A stretch of DNA of 64,000 bases from positions 1,798,001 to 1,862,000 of the forward strand of contig NC_057379.1 of the NCBI RefSeq assembly GCF_016906535.1, read 5' to 3'. The DNA comes from Rhizoctonia solani (lineage: Eukaryota > Basidiomycota > Agaricomycetes > Cantharellales > Ceratobasidiaceae). Positions 51,316 to 63,100 of this stretch are shown in pieces. How positions within the stretch are numbered: position 1 is the stretch's first letter; the number at the start of each line of letters is the position of its first letter. The position numbers and the translations under genes were made by a program. The notes beneath the pieces were generated by a model. It did no database searches. It saw only the letters and a program-made list of their open reading frames with translations, and was not told the DNA's origin.

Positions 51316-54300
51316 ATGGAACACTTTCGTGTGTACGTAGAACGCAAGAAGAAAAAACTCAAAGAGAAATTCATGCCTGCTACCTCGTTAAATGTTTCTA
51401 TTTCTACACCGTCGATTAGCCTTGGCACCAATACCTTGTACACTGAAACAGCAACCTCTCGGCTCCATTCTACTGCTCATGAAAATACAGTACTTGGTGG
51501 CAGCTCTTCACAAATATCGGACACAAATCAATCTGCACCCGAAATCGGTCCACTCCATGACATTCACTCAGCCACCGAGGCGGCAGCTTCCAGATCGTTA
51601 CCGGCTTCCGGCCCTAAGTCTTTGGCGTTAACAACGCTGAGTACCGCGCTAAAGACATTGCAAAGCGGTGCGGAGGTGTTTCCTCCTCTACGGGCAGCAA
51701 TTGGAGGTCTAGTAGCATGTACCGAGCGCATAGAGGTCAGCGATAGGCATGTTTCATGCCTCTCCTTTGCCCATATTAACATCGACTCTTATCTAGCTCA
51801 GTTCAAAGCATCGTAATGAATTTGAGGATCTAGCAAGTAGTCTGACATCACTGAGCATTTCTCTCCACCGTCATCTCAAAGAGTCCAGATCAAATCAAGT
51901 ATCCGAGTTCCTTGAGCAAATGGCAGCGTAAGTCATGCATAATTAACTGAGTTCAGAAAGCTCACAACATGTCAAGTTCTGTCGAAGAACAGGTAAAAAT
52001 TGTTAGCAGTAGGCAGGACCGTGAAGCAGGAGGATACTTTAGGCAGGCAGAAGAAGACGAAGATGAGATTCTTAGAGGATACAAGCGCATAGCTGAGATC
52101 CTTGCGCAGCTACAGGTAAGTAATAGCTACCTAATCTCGGGAACAGCTCTGATGGAAGACGCAGGCCGAGGCGAACCTGAAAATGTGGAACGCGGTCGAA
52201 GGGCAGCTTGCGGTGAGCTCAAAAAGTGGCTTATAAAGCTGAAAATTGACGGTTGGCGCGATCAGGACTCTCGTATCGATGCTTTGTCACCTGTTGACTC
52301 TGCTATATATAACTCTCTTCTGTCACATGAGGTTAATCGCCGAGCATGCACCAAAGAGACTCGCGTGCAGATCCTGCTCGAGCTAGAGAAATGGTCACTC
52401 GACCCGTCCCAGCCCAATATCTTTTGGATGAACGGAATGGCAGGAACAGGGAAAACAACAATTGCGTACACCTTTGCTGAGTCCCTCAAGACGCGCGGCG
52501 CACTCGGCGGGAGCTTCTTTTGCACGCGTACATCAGACGAATGCCGCGACGTGGGAAGGATCGTGCCGACTATTTCCCATCAACTTTCGCAATACTCACC
52601 TTCGTTTCGATCGGCCCTGTTGCAAGTTTTGGAACGAGAACCCAAGATCAGATCGCAGTCGATCGACAGTCAGTGCGAGCGACTGATCAAAGAGCCGCTT
52701 CAGAAGGCAAAAAACCAAATGACAAAAGGACTAGTAGTTGTGATCGACGCACTTGATGAATGCAGCAACACAAATGGGGTCGGAACAATTCTCTCCGCAC
52801 TATTCAGAGTCGCACCCAATTTGCCAATAAGGTTCTTCATCACCAGTCGACCCGAGCCGGACATCCGCCTAAGGGTAGACGCTCAATCTCAACAGAGTCG
52901 GTCGATATGCATACTACATGACATGGAGAAGTCCTTGGTTCAAGCAGACATCCACCTATACCTTTGTGAGGAGCTTGCGAACAGCGTCTCAGAGCATGAT
53001 CTCAGTCAGCTGGCCAAACTTTCCGGCACTCTATTCATTTATGCGGCCACGGTAATTCGGTACATTCGAAGAAAAGGGAATATGGTCGACCAAGATCGGC
53101 TTGAAACCGTTCTCAATTCGTCTTCAAACGCGGGCTACCAACACACCGACATTGACCGCTTGTATACTACTATTCTAGATGCTGCAATCGATGATCCAGA
53201 GCATGAACCAAAAGAACAACAACAGATGCGACTCATACTTTGGACGGCCGTCTGCACGCGCGAGCCCGTCACCATCGATACACTCGCAGCCCTCGCCGGG
53301 ATCAAACCAGCAAAGGCGACCATACTGCTCCAGTCGCTATACTCCGTGCTGCACGTATCGCAGGTCACCAACATGGTCTCCACCCTCCATGCATCCTTCC
53401 CCGACTACATCTTTGACGAAGCGCGGTCCAAAAGGTTCTACTGCGACGAAACGACGCATAGTCAGCTGCTGTCCAAGCACTGCTTTGACATCATGCACGA
53501 CCAGCTGCGGTTCAACATCTGCGGTCTAGAGACATCGTTCATAGCCGATAGCGAAGTGAAGGACCTGAAAGCTCGAATCGATAGGTCGATCTCGCCAACG
53601 CTGTCGTACGCTGCGCACCACTGGGGACATCATGTAGCGAAAAGCACGCACTGCGGGGAGACGCAGACGAAGCTAGAAGAATTTTTCTCAAATCAGCTGC
53701 TGTTCTGGATGGAGGTGCTGAGTCTAAAAGGGACCCTGGATATGGGCATAGCTATGCTGTCACTGGTTAAGCCATGGCTGACGGTAAGTTGGTTTGATAG
53801 GGCGGTAGCGGAAATAGCCTGATAACGTGTGATAGGCCAAAAAATCGCCATCAAACCTTATCAAGACACTCGACGACTCATGGATCTTTGTGTCCACGTT
53901 TGCTGCGGGATCGGGCTCGCAGTCGACACCGCATATATACATCTCAGCACTCGCATTTTGCCATCCGTCCAGTTGGGTCTCGCAGCAATACAAAGGTCGT
54001 ACCCGGCAGTTGCTATCACTGGCAGGCTCGGCAGTAGAGGGGAGTCCAACGGCGCTTCTTGCAACGTGGAGGATGCAGTCGAAACCCGCCTGCGTAGCAT
54101 TCTCATCTGGTGGGACTCAATTGGCAATTGGATTCAATGATGGCGCGGTTTGCGTGGTTCATGCTCACAATGGAGCAGTTGCACTTGGACCCCTCAAGGG
54201 GCACACGGCGGGGGTGAACTCTGTAGCACTCTCACCTGACGGATCAATGCTTGCCTCTGGCTCCGACGACGGCACCATCCTTGTCCGGGACGCGCAGACG

Positions 54301-56142
54301 GGCAATCCAATATATGACGTCATCAAGGGACATGAAGAAGGGGTGATGTCAGTGTGCTTCTCACCGGATGGCAAATACATCCTCTCGGGGTCCTGGGACA
54401 AGACAACGCGGATGTGGGACAGTGGCAACGGCAGTCTCATACCCAACTCCATCAAACGACATCCTCACAAAGTCTTCTGCACGGCATTCTCTCCTGATGG
54501 CAAGCTTATCGCCTGTGGCTTGTGGAGCCACGAACGTCCTATTGTTGTTTACGACGCATCCACCAGCGAGTCACTCCCTTTTCCATTTGACGCTCATCAA
54601 TCCCCGGTGTGGTCAATCGCCTTTTTGCCCAACGGAAACAACCTTGTCACTGGCCATGAATCCGGTGATCTGCGCGTCTGGAGTCTCCACAACGGCACCG
54701 CCACACACTCCCCACCCAAAGTACACAACAAGAGAATCACATCCATTGGGTTTTCGCCACTCGGAGACAAACTCGTCACTGGCTCTCATGATAGGTGCGT
54801 GTATATATGGGATGTAGAGAACGGCTACTCCAACCCTTGCCTACTTGGCACACACAACGGTTATGTTTACTCCACTGCGTTCTCACCCGACGGCACACGA
54901 GTCGCATCATGCTCAGGGGATGGCGTCACGATGTGGAATTCACTTCACTCGACATCCTCTCATACACCGAAATGGAAGGCGCCAACCAATGCTGTCTATT
55001 CGGTTTCAATATCGCCTGATGGGTCACGCATTGCCGCAGCGGGTCTTGACCATGCGATCTTCATGCTCAACGCACCCGATGGCACCGGCACTGTCGAGCC
55101 ACTTATGGCAGACACCAATTGGATTAATTCGGTGGCGTTCTTGCCCAATGGCAGGTACCTTGCTTCTGGCCATGCTGACGGTGCCATCTGTCTGTGGGAT
55201 GGCACGAGCGGCAAGCTGCTATCCGGTCCACTTCAAGGGCCTCAAGACCGGGTCCAATCGATTTCATTCTCACCCAATGGCAAGCGCATTGTCTCTGCCT
55301 CAAATGACAAGACCATACGAATGTGGGATGTGGGAGATGGGACTCTGACAGCTATCGACCTGGTTGGAACACACAAGCGCGCGGTCAACTGTGCAACATT
55401 CTCTCCTGACGGCGGGCACATTGTTTCTGGCTGCAACAATGGGAAGATCCGTATGTGGGACTCGCATTCGCTGTCACTGGTGTTTGATCTATTCGGGCCG
55501 CAGTGGTATAAGGGCAGTATCAACTCGGTCACGTTCTCGCCTGATGGCCAACTTGTTGCTTCTGGGTCCAATGATAGCACCATCTACGTGTTTGACTCGC
55601 GCAGTGGCAATCTGGTGTTAGGTCCTCTCAAGGGACATGAGGCACCGGTTCGGTCAGTTGTATTCTCACCCGACGGCAGTCACATCGTATCTGGCTTGGC
55701 TGATGGAAGTGTTTGGGTGTGGGTGGTGAAAGATGGAGCGCCTGCATGCAAGCCACTTCAAGGCCATCAAGATTGGGTTTGCTCAGTGGCATATTCACCC
55801 GACGGCAGATATATTGTCTCAGGCTCAGACGACTCGACGATCCGAGTATGGAAGGCACCAGGAGGGGGCGTCATATCTGACCTATCACATTCTGCTCCTT
55901 CCGCTTTAGATGAGAGGCAAACACATTGCGCAATCGCTGGCGGGCTGACGATGTCGCAGGACGGGTGGATACGAAACCACGACTCACAGCTGGTGTTCTG
56001 GGCTCCCTCCGATATACGCAGAGTCTTCCCCATAATTGAGACCGTTTATACCATTGGACCTCAAGGAATACTCCACATGGACTACACCCAACCTCTGCTG
56101 CTTGGCGAGGAGTGGCATGGGTGCTATGTGGGCTCGGGATGA
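51316..56142 (+). CDS. NACHT-WD40 receptor (fungal NLR), copy 1
   Basis: Six exons by GT-AG and phase: 51316-51735, 51797-51927, 51977-52115, 52165-52212, 52266-53783, 53836-56142; 1520 residues. Residues 1-246 are helical ([39 protein letters not shown]) and recall the MLKL/HeLo-type four-helix bundles used for cell-death induction. The NACHT ATPase has GMAGTGKT (about 303-310), [10 protein letters not shown] (about 402-411) and [11 protein letters not shown], then a winged-helix-like region ([12 protein letters not shown]). From about 835 to 1440 there are 13 clear and one degenerate WD40 units with SPDG turns, enough for two seven-bladed propellers. Likely a cytosolic sensor of non-self or heterokaryon incompatibility; the ligand is unknown. 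Upstream in-frame codons lack an ATG, so 51316 is the chosen start. Confidence 0.87.
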
Positions 56143-57029
56143 AGTGAGTAGCTTGCATACGATCAACGTGTGGTCATGTATTGATGTGTGAGTTGTGCAT
56201 ATATAGACAAGTGGGGAATAGGCGGACTGATACATGTATATATGAATGACAACGTCACAGACATGTAGAGTACATTGAGTCTTATTCGTCAGTTACGAGA
56301 CTGTAGTGCCCTGATAAAGCAATCTATCTGGTTTGATCAATCCAAAAATACTATCTGCACCTTGTGATCAAGCGAAAACGCGGCGAGGAGTAAAGCGGGA
56401 GCTCGGGACCAAGCGCAGGTGTGGGAGACCTGATGAGAAAGAAGAGAGGAACGCGGATCAACCAATGACATTGAGGGTCACGGTCACGTGCATGCAAGCG
56501 CTGAGCAGGTGCGTATCCCCAGCCACGCATCCTGGACCAAACTTCTGGGTTTGTGAACCTTGACGTGTTCCAGACTCTGCTCTAGCCAAGAAACTGGATC
56601 AAACACAAATAAACACACTCAGCATGGGTAGAACTATAGCCGCTACATGGAGGATGCAGATGAATGAGAAAAATGGGAAGTCGGGTTTGAACGTGACAAT
56701 GTATTTTATGTACTATATAACAGTTGTACAACTGAGTATGTAACGGTCGGAAAACATGTCAAAAGGAGCAGCCGAGAGGTTTGATTGGAAAAAAAGTAGC
56801 GAATAAGACTACAAAAAGACAAGCAAATGTGCATGATACATAGGAGGGAATTAATTTGCATTTGAAACATACCCCAGCCTCACATTCGATACCCTCCCTA
56901 CGACCTTATTACCCATACTCAGCTTGCAGTCAGAGGCCGGCGATAGCTGACAATTTACGACTATCAATAAAACACCCTGCTCGGGCAAATGTATACTCGG
57001 CGCCATATCCTTGGCAGAGTTCAGACAAA
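56143..57029. other. Intergenic, nothing recognised
   Basis: 3' flank of receptor copy 1. Short frames only. Confidence 0.5.
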
Positions 57030-58923
57030 CTAGAAATGGCGGTACGCAAGGTATGAAAGATAGCCCTGACTGTTGGCATCGTTGGTCAATTCACTGACTT
57101 TCTCGAAGACATTACACTCACCCTGGCCCATCATATCCCCTGGGTAAAACACCATGTATTCCACACCCCATCCAGCGGACCTGAATCCAATGAACCACAC
57201 GGGAAAAGGTGGGTAGGTCCATGTCTTGTCCAGGAACTCCTGACATCCCACATATCAACAACCCGTCAAAGTAGGGTACCCCATCACCAGGTCCATAGGC
57301 CGATCTCATCGTCGGTTTGTTTACTTTGATCCACACCACCACCGCGTTTCCAGTTGGTCATGGATCCCTGGGCAGGGAACCCGTTGAAAGCACAAGTGTG
57401 TCCTAGGATGTGCACCATGGCCACCCGCACGTTGAGCCCTGGTACCGGCGGAATCACACTGGATGAATCGATGGACAGAGTCCATGGTTTATCGCAAGCC
57501 GGCACTCGTTAGCATCTTGACAGTTTCACCATTCAGATGGAGGGTTGTGCTCTGTGTTTGCATAAGGCAATGGGAGGAGGAAACGGACGAGGTGTGAATA
57601 GGCCAGCCGAGTGAGAAAAAGTCGAGTCGAATGAGGGAAAGTCGAGCCAAGATGGGAACGTTGCGCTCATGATACACACGCGAAAAACGGAACTACCAGG
57701 GTACACTGTCAGAGATGACTACAACAGCCCTTTGCAACACGGTCGTACGTACCCAATCTAAGCTCTCCATACTTGCAAACGGCCTGCTCTACCTTGGAAA
57801 ACATCGTACTTGAGACAACCATCCAAGGTTGTGATTTGTGGTCAATGAGATACCGTTAATTCATTGCATTCTCCGACGCGCGCTGCTACTGATCCTAACC
57901 ATTGGTCATCGACCTCACTATGAATCAACAATACACGTACCCTCAAGCTTCATGACCACGCCCTTTAGTAGTACTGCACCAGCGCAAATGAACGTTTGGT
58001 AGTTTTGACGTCTCTCCCGGTGCCCAGTAGCCGCTCCATGTAGCGTGGCTTGGTACTCCGTCCAGCGCTAAAACCAGGCGGGTCATTGCACGCTTCGCAG
58101 TGTATTCTACATTCAACCCTGTTAGCATGTTCTGGGTCTAGATAGAATGTATCATCCGAGCGTACCTTCTCCGAGTTTGTCTGGCATCACGTAGGCCCAG
58201 AGTAACAACAATCCAATAAACATGGTGTCATTCGCTCGCATTCCTTGTTCTCCGCTAGGTCCCAGTATCGTGATCTATATAACAATCAGCCTTGGCCTGA
58301 CAAGTGGCAGACGTGCATACCCTATCCCCGTCCCTCCAGCCCCTTTAGCCGCGTCTCGCTCGGCTCCAGCAATCGTATCTGGATAGGTGTGTTGCTTCGT
58401 GCACCAGATGCACAACCTGCTATGCCTTCCCTCCTCTCCTCCTTCTCCAATTTTCCTAGCATCCAGTCTTGACTCGCCCATCCAACAGAGTCCCATAGCC
58501 AGACGTGATGGGGGTCCAAGTGACTTGGTCACCATTTGGATGACCCGTCCGACCCGGCATTCCCCTCTGCATCGCGTGCATCCTACATTCAATTACGGCG
58601 AGGCATCGTGGCTGAGGCGGCGGTGGGCGTTGTTCTATATCCGGCAAGGAAGGCGGGGAGTGGATGGTATCGAGGTCGGCAAGGGTCATTTTGTCAAAGT
58701 TGAGCACTCGGTCGCGTTTCGTCTTCTTTGGGCTATTGTGCTTGATATTATGTAGATGGTGAGCTGGGGATAACAAGGTGGTTATGGTGGGTGTGGTCGT
58801 TTGGATGGGTGTACGGCAGGCATGTTGGTCGCTCTCAAGGTTTTTGCACCACGAGTCAGCCATCCGGTCAAATAAATAAGCGGCTTCGCCTACTCCAGAC
58901 TGTGCCGTTTCAAGATACAACAA
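57030..58923 (-). other. Probable spliced gene(s), function unknown
   Basis: The minus strand has several open stretches with protein-like composition and plausible splice sites. 58923 down to about 58750 reads LYLETAQSGVGEAAYLFDRMADSWCKNL. Around 58260-58166 a hydrophobic stretch (MFIGLLLLWAYV) ends at a GT donor; a 47-bp intron (58165-58119) leads to LNVEYTAKRAMTRLVLALDGVPSHATWSGYWAPG, which ends at 57943. Further on, PGLNVRVAMVHILGHTCAFNGFPAQGSMTNWKRGG (about 57490-57330) and TWTYPPFPVWFIGFRSAGWGVEYMVFYPGDMMGQG (57230-57100) also look coding. These may be one or two genes. I recognise no family and cannot fix the exon chain. Confidence 0.35.
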
Positions 58924-60054
58924 AAGGTCAAATACCTGCAGTTTGTTAGATGTTGTTTGCTATGCACAGTATTTTCTCGTTACCGTGCCTAGTGGATTGC
59001 AGTGGTGGTCGGAGTCGCATCCAGCTAAGCGCCAAGCGCGATGGATTAGTCAGCTTCCGGCAATTGGTGCCGTCTCGAGCATTGTCGGCGTTTGAACGCT
59101 CCTTGTCTGACTACTGAACGTTCCTAATGAAAGTTGGTTGCCACAACTGTAAGCTTTTGGGCTCTGGAGTTCGACCGGTGCTTCACTTTGCGTGAAAGTC
59201 TATTTATGACACCAAATGCTGTTCCACTGCGCGCTGTACAACCGCGGCTATCACCACTTGATGACTTATTACCTTTCTGAAGCGGAACAAGATTGGTCTG
59301 AAGTAGCTAGCCGTACTATGCCTACTGAAGGCTATGAGCCATTATTTCTCTGGACTCTTAATTGATTTTGCGTAAACTACAACCAGAGACCCCACGGGTG
59401 CCAAGTCAACCAATGTGAGCGCTCCTACTCCTCACATCAAGCTTCTTATCGTGCCTGTGATATGTTAAGCCAGTACAAAATATAACTGCTCAAACAGATA
59501 TGCTTGAGTAAAAAGCTGCGCCGAAGAAACTATGAATGAGCTCACAAGAGCACCTACGATTAACGACATACCGGTAATCTCCAATCGTTTCACAAGCGGC
59601 ACCTAATATTTTGGCTCCGGAAAAATCGTAAAATAGCACAGTGTCACTATTGACTCCTCTCCAAGCAGCCACCCATTCAATTACTGGCTACGAATTAACG
59701 AGAAAAAGGGGCGGATGAGGCAAGCTGAAACGACAACCACAAGCACAACCCATGACTCTGGATTGATCATATTGATATATCTTGTAAACAGTCCAATCGA
59801 CGGCTTGGTTTGGCATACACACCGTATACATCTACAACACTCCATATTGCCCACAGTTTTTCGTTCTACCATCGGAGGTGTATTCCGTAGCTTACCTCAT
59901 TTGTACTTTCTCTCGTGTCCATTTAGTGCAGTGCATGCATTCCAAGAGCCGATTGGCCGTTTTCCATCATCACTAGGTAAGCTGGACGGCTGTGCCATAA
60001 GTTCCAGCAAAGGTCCCAATCCGGCTCACTTCACAACATCGACATGTGATATGG
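58924..60054. other. Intergenic, nothing recognised
   Basis: No recognisable gene or repeat. Its right end adjoins the duplicated leader block of receptor copy 2. Confidence 0.5.
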
Positions 60055-60130
60055 GCCCTGAAGCTTCCACAAGCGCCTATCATTCGCCCTTGACCTGAGC
60101 AGCCTCACGCTTAGCTCTTGTCCTGCCCAA
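60055..60130 (+). promoter_or_regulatory. Leader block of receptor copy 2
   Basis: Counterpart of 51202-51282, with the same word order. It shows that the receptor duplication includes sequence upstream of the start codon. Confidence 0.5.
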
Positions 60131-60167
60131 GGACTACCTCAAGTACAAGCACCCTCTAACAATAAGC

Positions 60168-63100
60168 ATGAGTCGTCTTGTCGGGATCTTCGACCGAGCG
60201 TTGGATAAGATCAAGGGAAATCCCACGGTCACAGCTCCTACCTCATCCGATGGCTCCGCTACCATACCCATACCTTTGCTGGCCGAAGCCTTGCGCACAT
60301 TGCATCAGAGCGCTGGGGTGTTTCCACCTCTTCAGGTCGCCATAGGAAGCCTGTTGACCTGCGTCGAGCGCATAGAGGTTGGTAGCATATATATCTTACC
60401 AGCCCGCTTGACACACGTTGACGCCGGCTCTTGTCTAGCTCGGACCGAAGCATCGTACGGAGTTCGATCGTCTTGCAACAAGGCTGGCTTCACTCAGCGA
60501 CTCGCTGGCTTGGCACATAGCGGCATCTAAATCGACGCGTGTTACTGAATTTCTTGAGAAAAAGGCAGCGTGAGTGCGGTGTGATCAACTGGGCTCAAAC
60601 ACTTACCGCTTGTCAAGGTTGGTCAAAGATCAAGTGGAGATCATCAGCAGCAAGCAGAAGCGTGGACTAGCAAGACGCTACAGGCAGGCTCAGCGAGATC
60701 AGGATGACATACTGAATGGGTACAGACGGATAGCCAAGATTCTTGATGAGCTACAGGTGAGTGGTCAACCAGTGCTTACAGACGGTATCTCTGACAAAAT
60801 GAGTAGACCGAGACAAGCCTGAAGATGTGGAGCATAGCCGAAGAGCAGCTCGAGGTAGGTCTCAGAGTATACAGAATACCTGTATATTGACCGTCGGGGC
60901 GGTCAGGACTCCCGCCTCGAATCATTATCCCCCGTACACATAGCTACTTACAACTCATCTCTGTCCGAAGACGTCAATCGTCGGGCATGCACTGAGGGCA
61001 CTCGGGTAAACATCCTGGCCGAGCTTAACCAATGGTCAGTCAATCCGACCCAGCCAAACGTGTTCTGGATGAACGGAATGGCAGGTACTGGCAAAACCAC
61101 GATCGCATATACCTTTGCTCAGTCGCTTTGGGAACGTGGGGCGCTTGGTGCGAGCTTCTTCTGCACACGTACATCAGACGAATGCAGAGACGTCCGGCGA
61201 ATCGTGCCCACTGTTGCGTATCAGCTGGCAAACTACTCGCCTTCGTTCCGATCGGCTCTGCTCGATGCTCTTGAGGAAAAGTCCGATATCAAATCGCAAT
61301 CGATTACCACTCAGTGCGAGCGACTGATCAAGAAGCCGTTATCAAAAGCAAAGGATATAATCACGATAGCCCCCATAGTCGTGATTGATGCACTTGATGA
61401 ATGTAGTAATGTAAAGTGTGTAGGCACGATCCTTGAAGTCTTGTTTAGGATCTCTCCCGATCTTCCGGTTAAGTTCTTCGTGGCTAGCCGACCAGAGCCA
61501 GACATTCGCCATAGAGTGGAAGCTCAGCCTAGCAGGAATCGCTCCGTGTGCGTCCTACATGACATAGAAAAGTTGCTGGTGCAAGCTGATATCACACTGT
61601 ACCTTCGTGGTGAATTGGCTAGCGCTAATATCTTGGAGTCTCATCTGACTCAACTTGCAAGCCGATCCGGTAACCTGTTCATATATGCGGCCACAGCAGT
61701 TCGGTATATCAGAAAGACGGGGACCATGGTCGACCAGGATCGACTTGAAGCCATCTTGTGCTCATCTTCAGCAACGGGCAATCGATACGCTGACATTGAC
61801 CGACTGTATACCACGATTCTAGATGCGGCGGTCTATGGACCAGATCAAGAGCTGGAAGAACAAGAACAGATGCGACTGATACTCTGGACGGCCGTCTGTA
61901 CGCGCAAGCCCGTCGCCATTGATACACTCGCAGCCCTCGCTGGGGTCAAACCAGCAAAGGCGAACGTACTGCTCCAGTCGCTATACTCTGTGCTGCACGT
62001 ATCGCAGGTCACCAACACGGTCTCAACGTTGCATGCATCCTTCCCCGACTACATCTTTGACGAGGCACGGTCCAAAAGGTTCTACTGCGACGAAACAACG
62101 CATAGCCAGCTGCTGTCCAAGCACTGCTTTGACATCATGCACGACCAGCTGCGGTTCAACATCTGCGGTCTAGAGACATTGTTCATAGCCGATAGCAAAG
62201 TGAAGGACCTGAAGGCTTGAATAGATAGGTCGATCTCGCCAATGCTGTCGTATGCTGCGCACCACTGGGGACATCATGTAGCGAAAAGCACGCACTGCAA
62301 GGAGACGCAGACGAAGCTGGAAGGATTTTTCTGGAATCAGCTGCTGTTCTGGATGGAGGTGCTGACTCTAAAAGATACGTTGGATACGGGCATAGCTATG
62401 CTGTCACTGGTTAAGCCATGGCTGACGGTAAGTTGGTTTGATAGGGTGGTAGCGGAAATAGCCTGATGATGTGTGATAGGCCAAAGAATCGCCATCAAAC
62501 CTTGTCAAGATACTCGATGACTCATGGACCTTTGTGTCAACATTTGCTGCGGGATCAGGTTCGCAGTCGACACCGCATATATACATCTCAGCACTCGCAT
62601 TCTGCCACCCGTCGAGCTGGGTGTCGCAGCAATACAAAAGTCGTACTCGGCAGCTGCTATCACTGGCAGGCTCGGCAGCAGAGCGGAGTCCAACGGCACT
62701 TCTTGCAACGTGGGAGATGCAGTCGATACCCCTCTGCATAGCATTCTCGTCTGATGGGAGTCGATTGGCAATTGGATTTTATGATGGCACAGTTTGCGTG
62801 GTTCATGCTCACAACGGAGCAGTTGCGCTTGGGCGATTCGAGGGGCACATCAAGCAGGTTACGTCGATAGCACTCTCTCCTGATGGATCGATGCTTGTCT
62901 CTGGCTCTAGCGACGGTACAATCCTTGTCAGGGATGCCCACACAGGTGGTCGTATATATGACGTCATCAACGGACATGAAGCTGAGGTGACGTCAGTGTG
63001 CTTCTCACCCGACGGCAAGTACATCCTCTCAGGGTCCTATGACCAGACAACGCGAAAGTGGGACAGTGGCAACGGCAGTCTGATACCCAACTCTATCAAA

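Noticed and set aside
52116..52265. Receptor copy 1 exon 3 reading straight through to NACHT as one frame
   Set aside because: The frame happens to be open, but copy 2 has the same donor and acceptor sites with identical exon lengths (139 and 48 nt), and the spliced reading gives the conserved ANLKMW segment.
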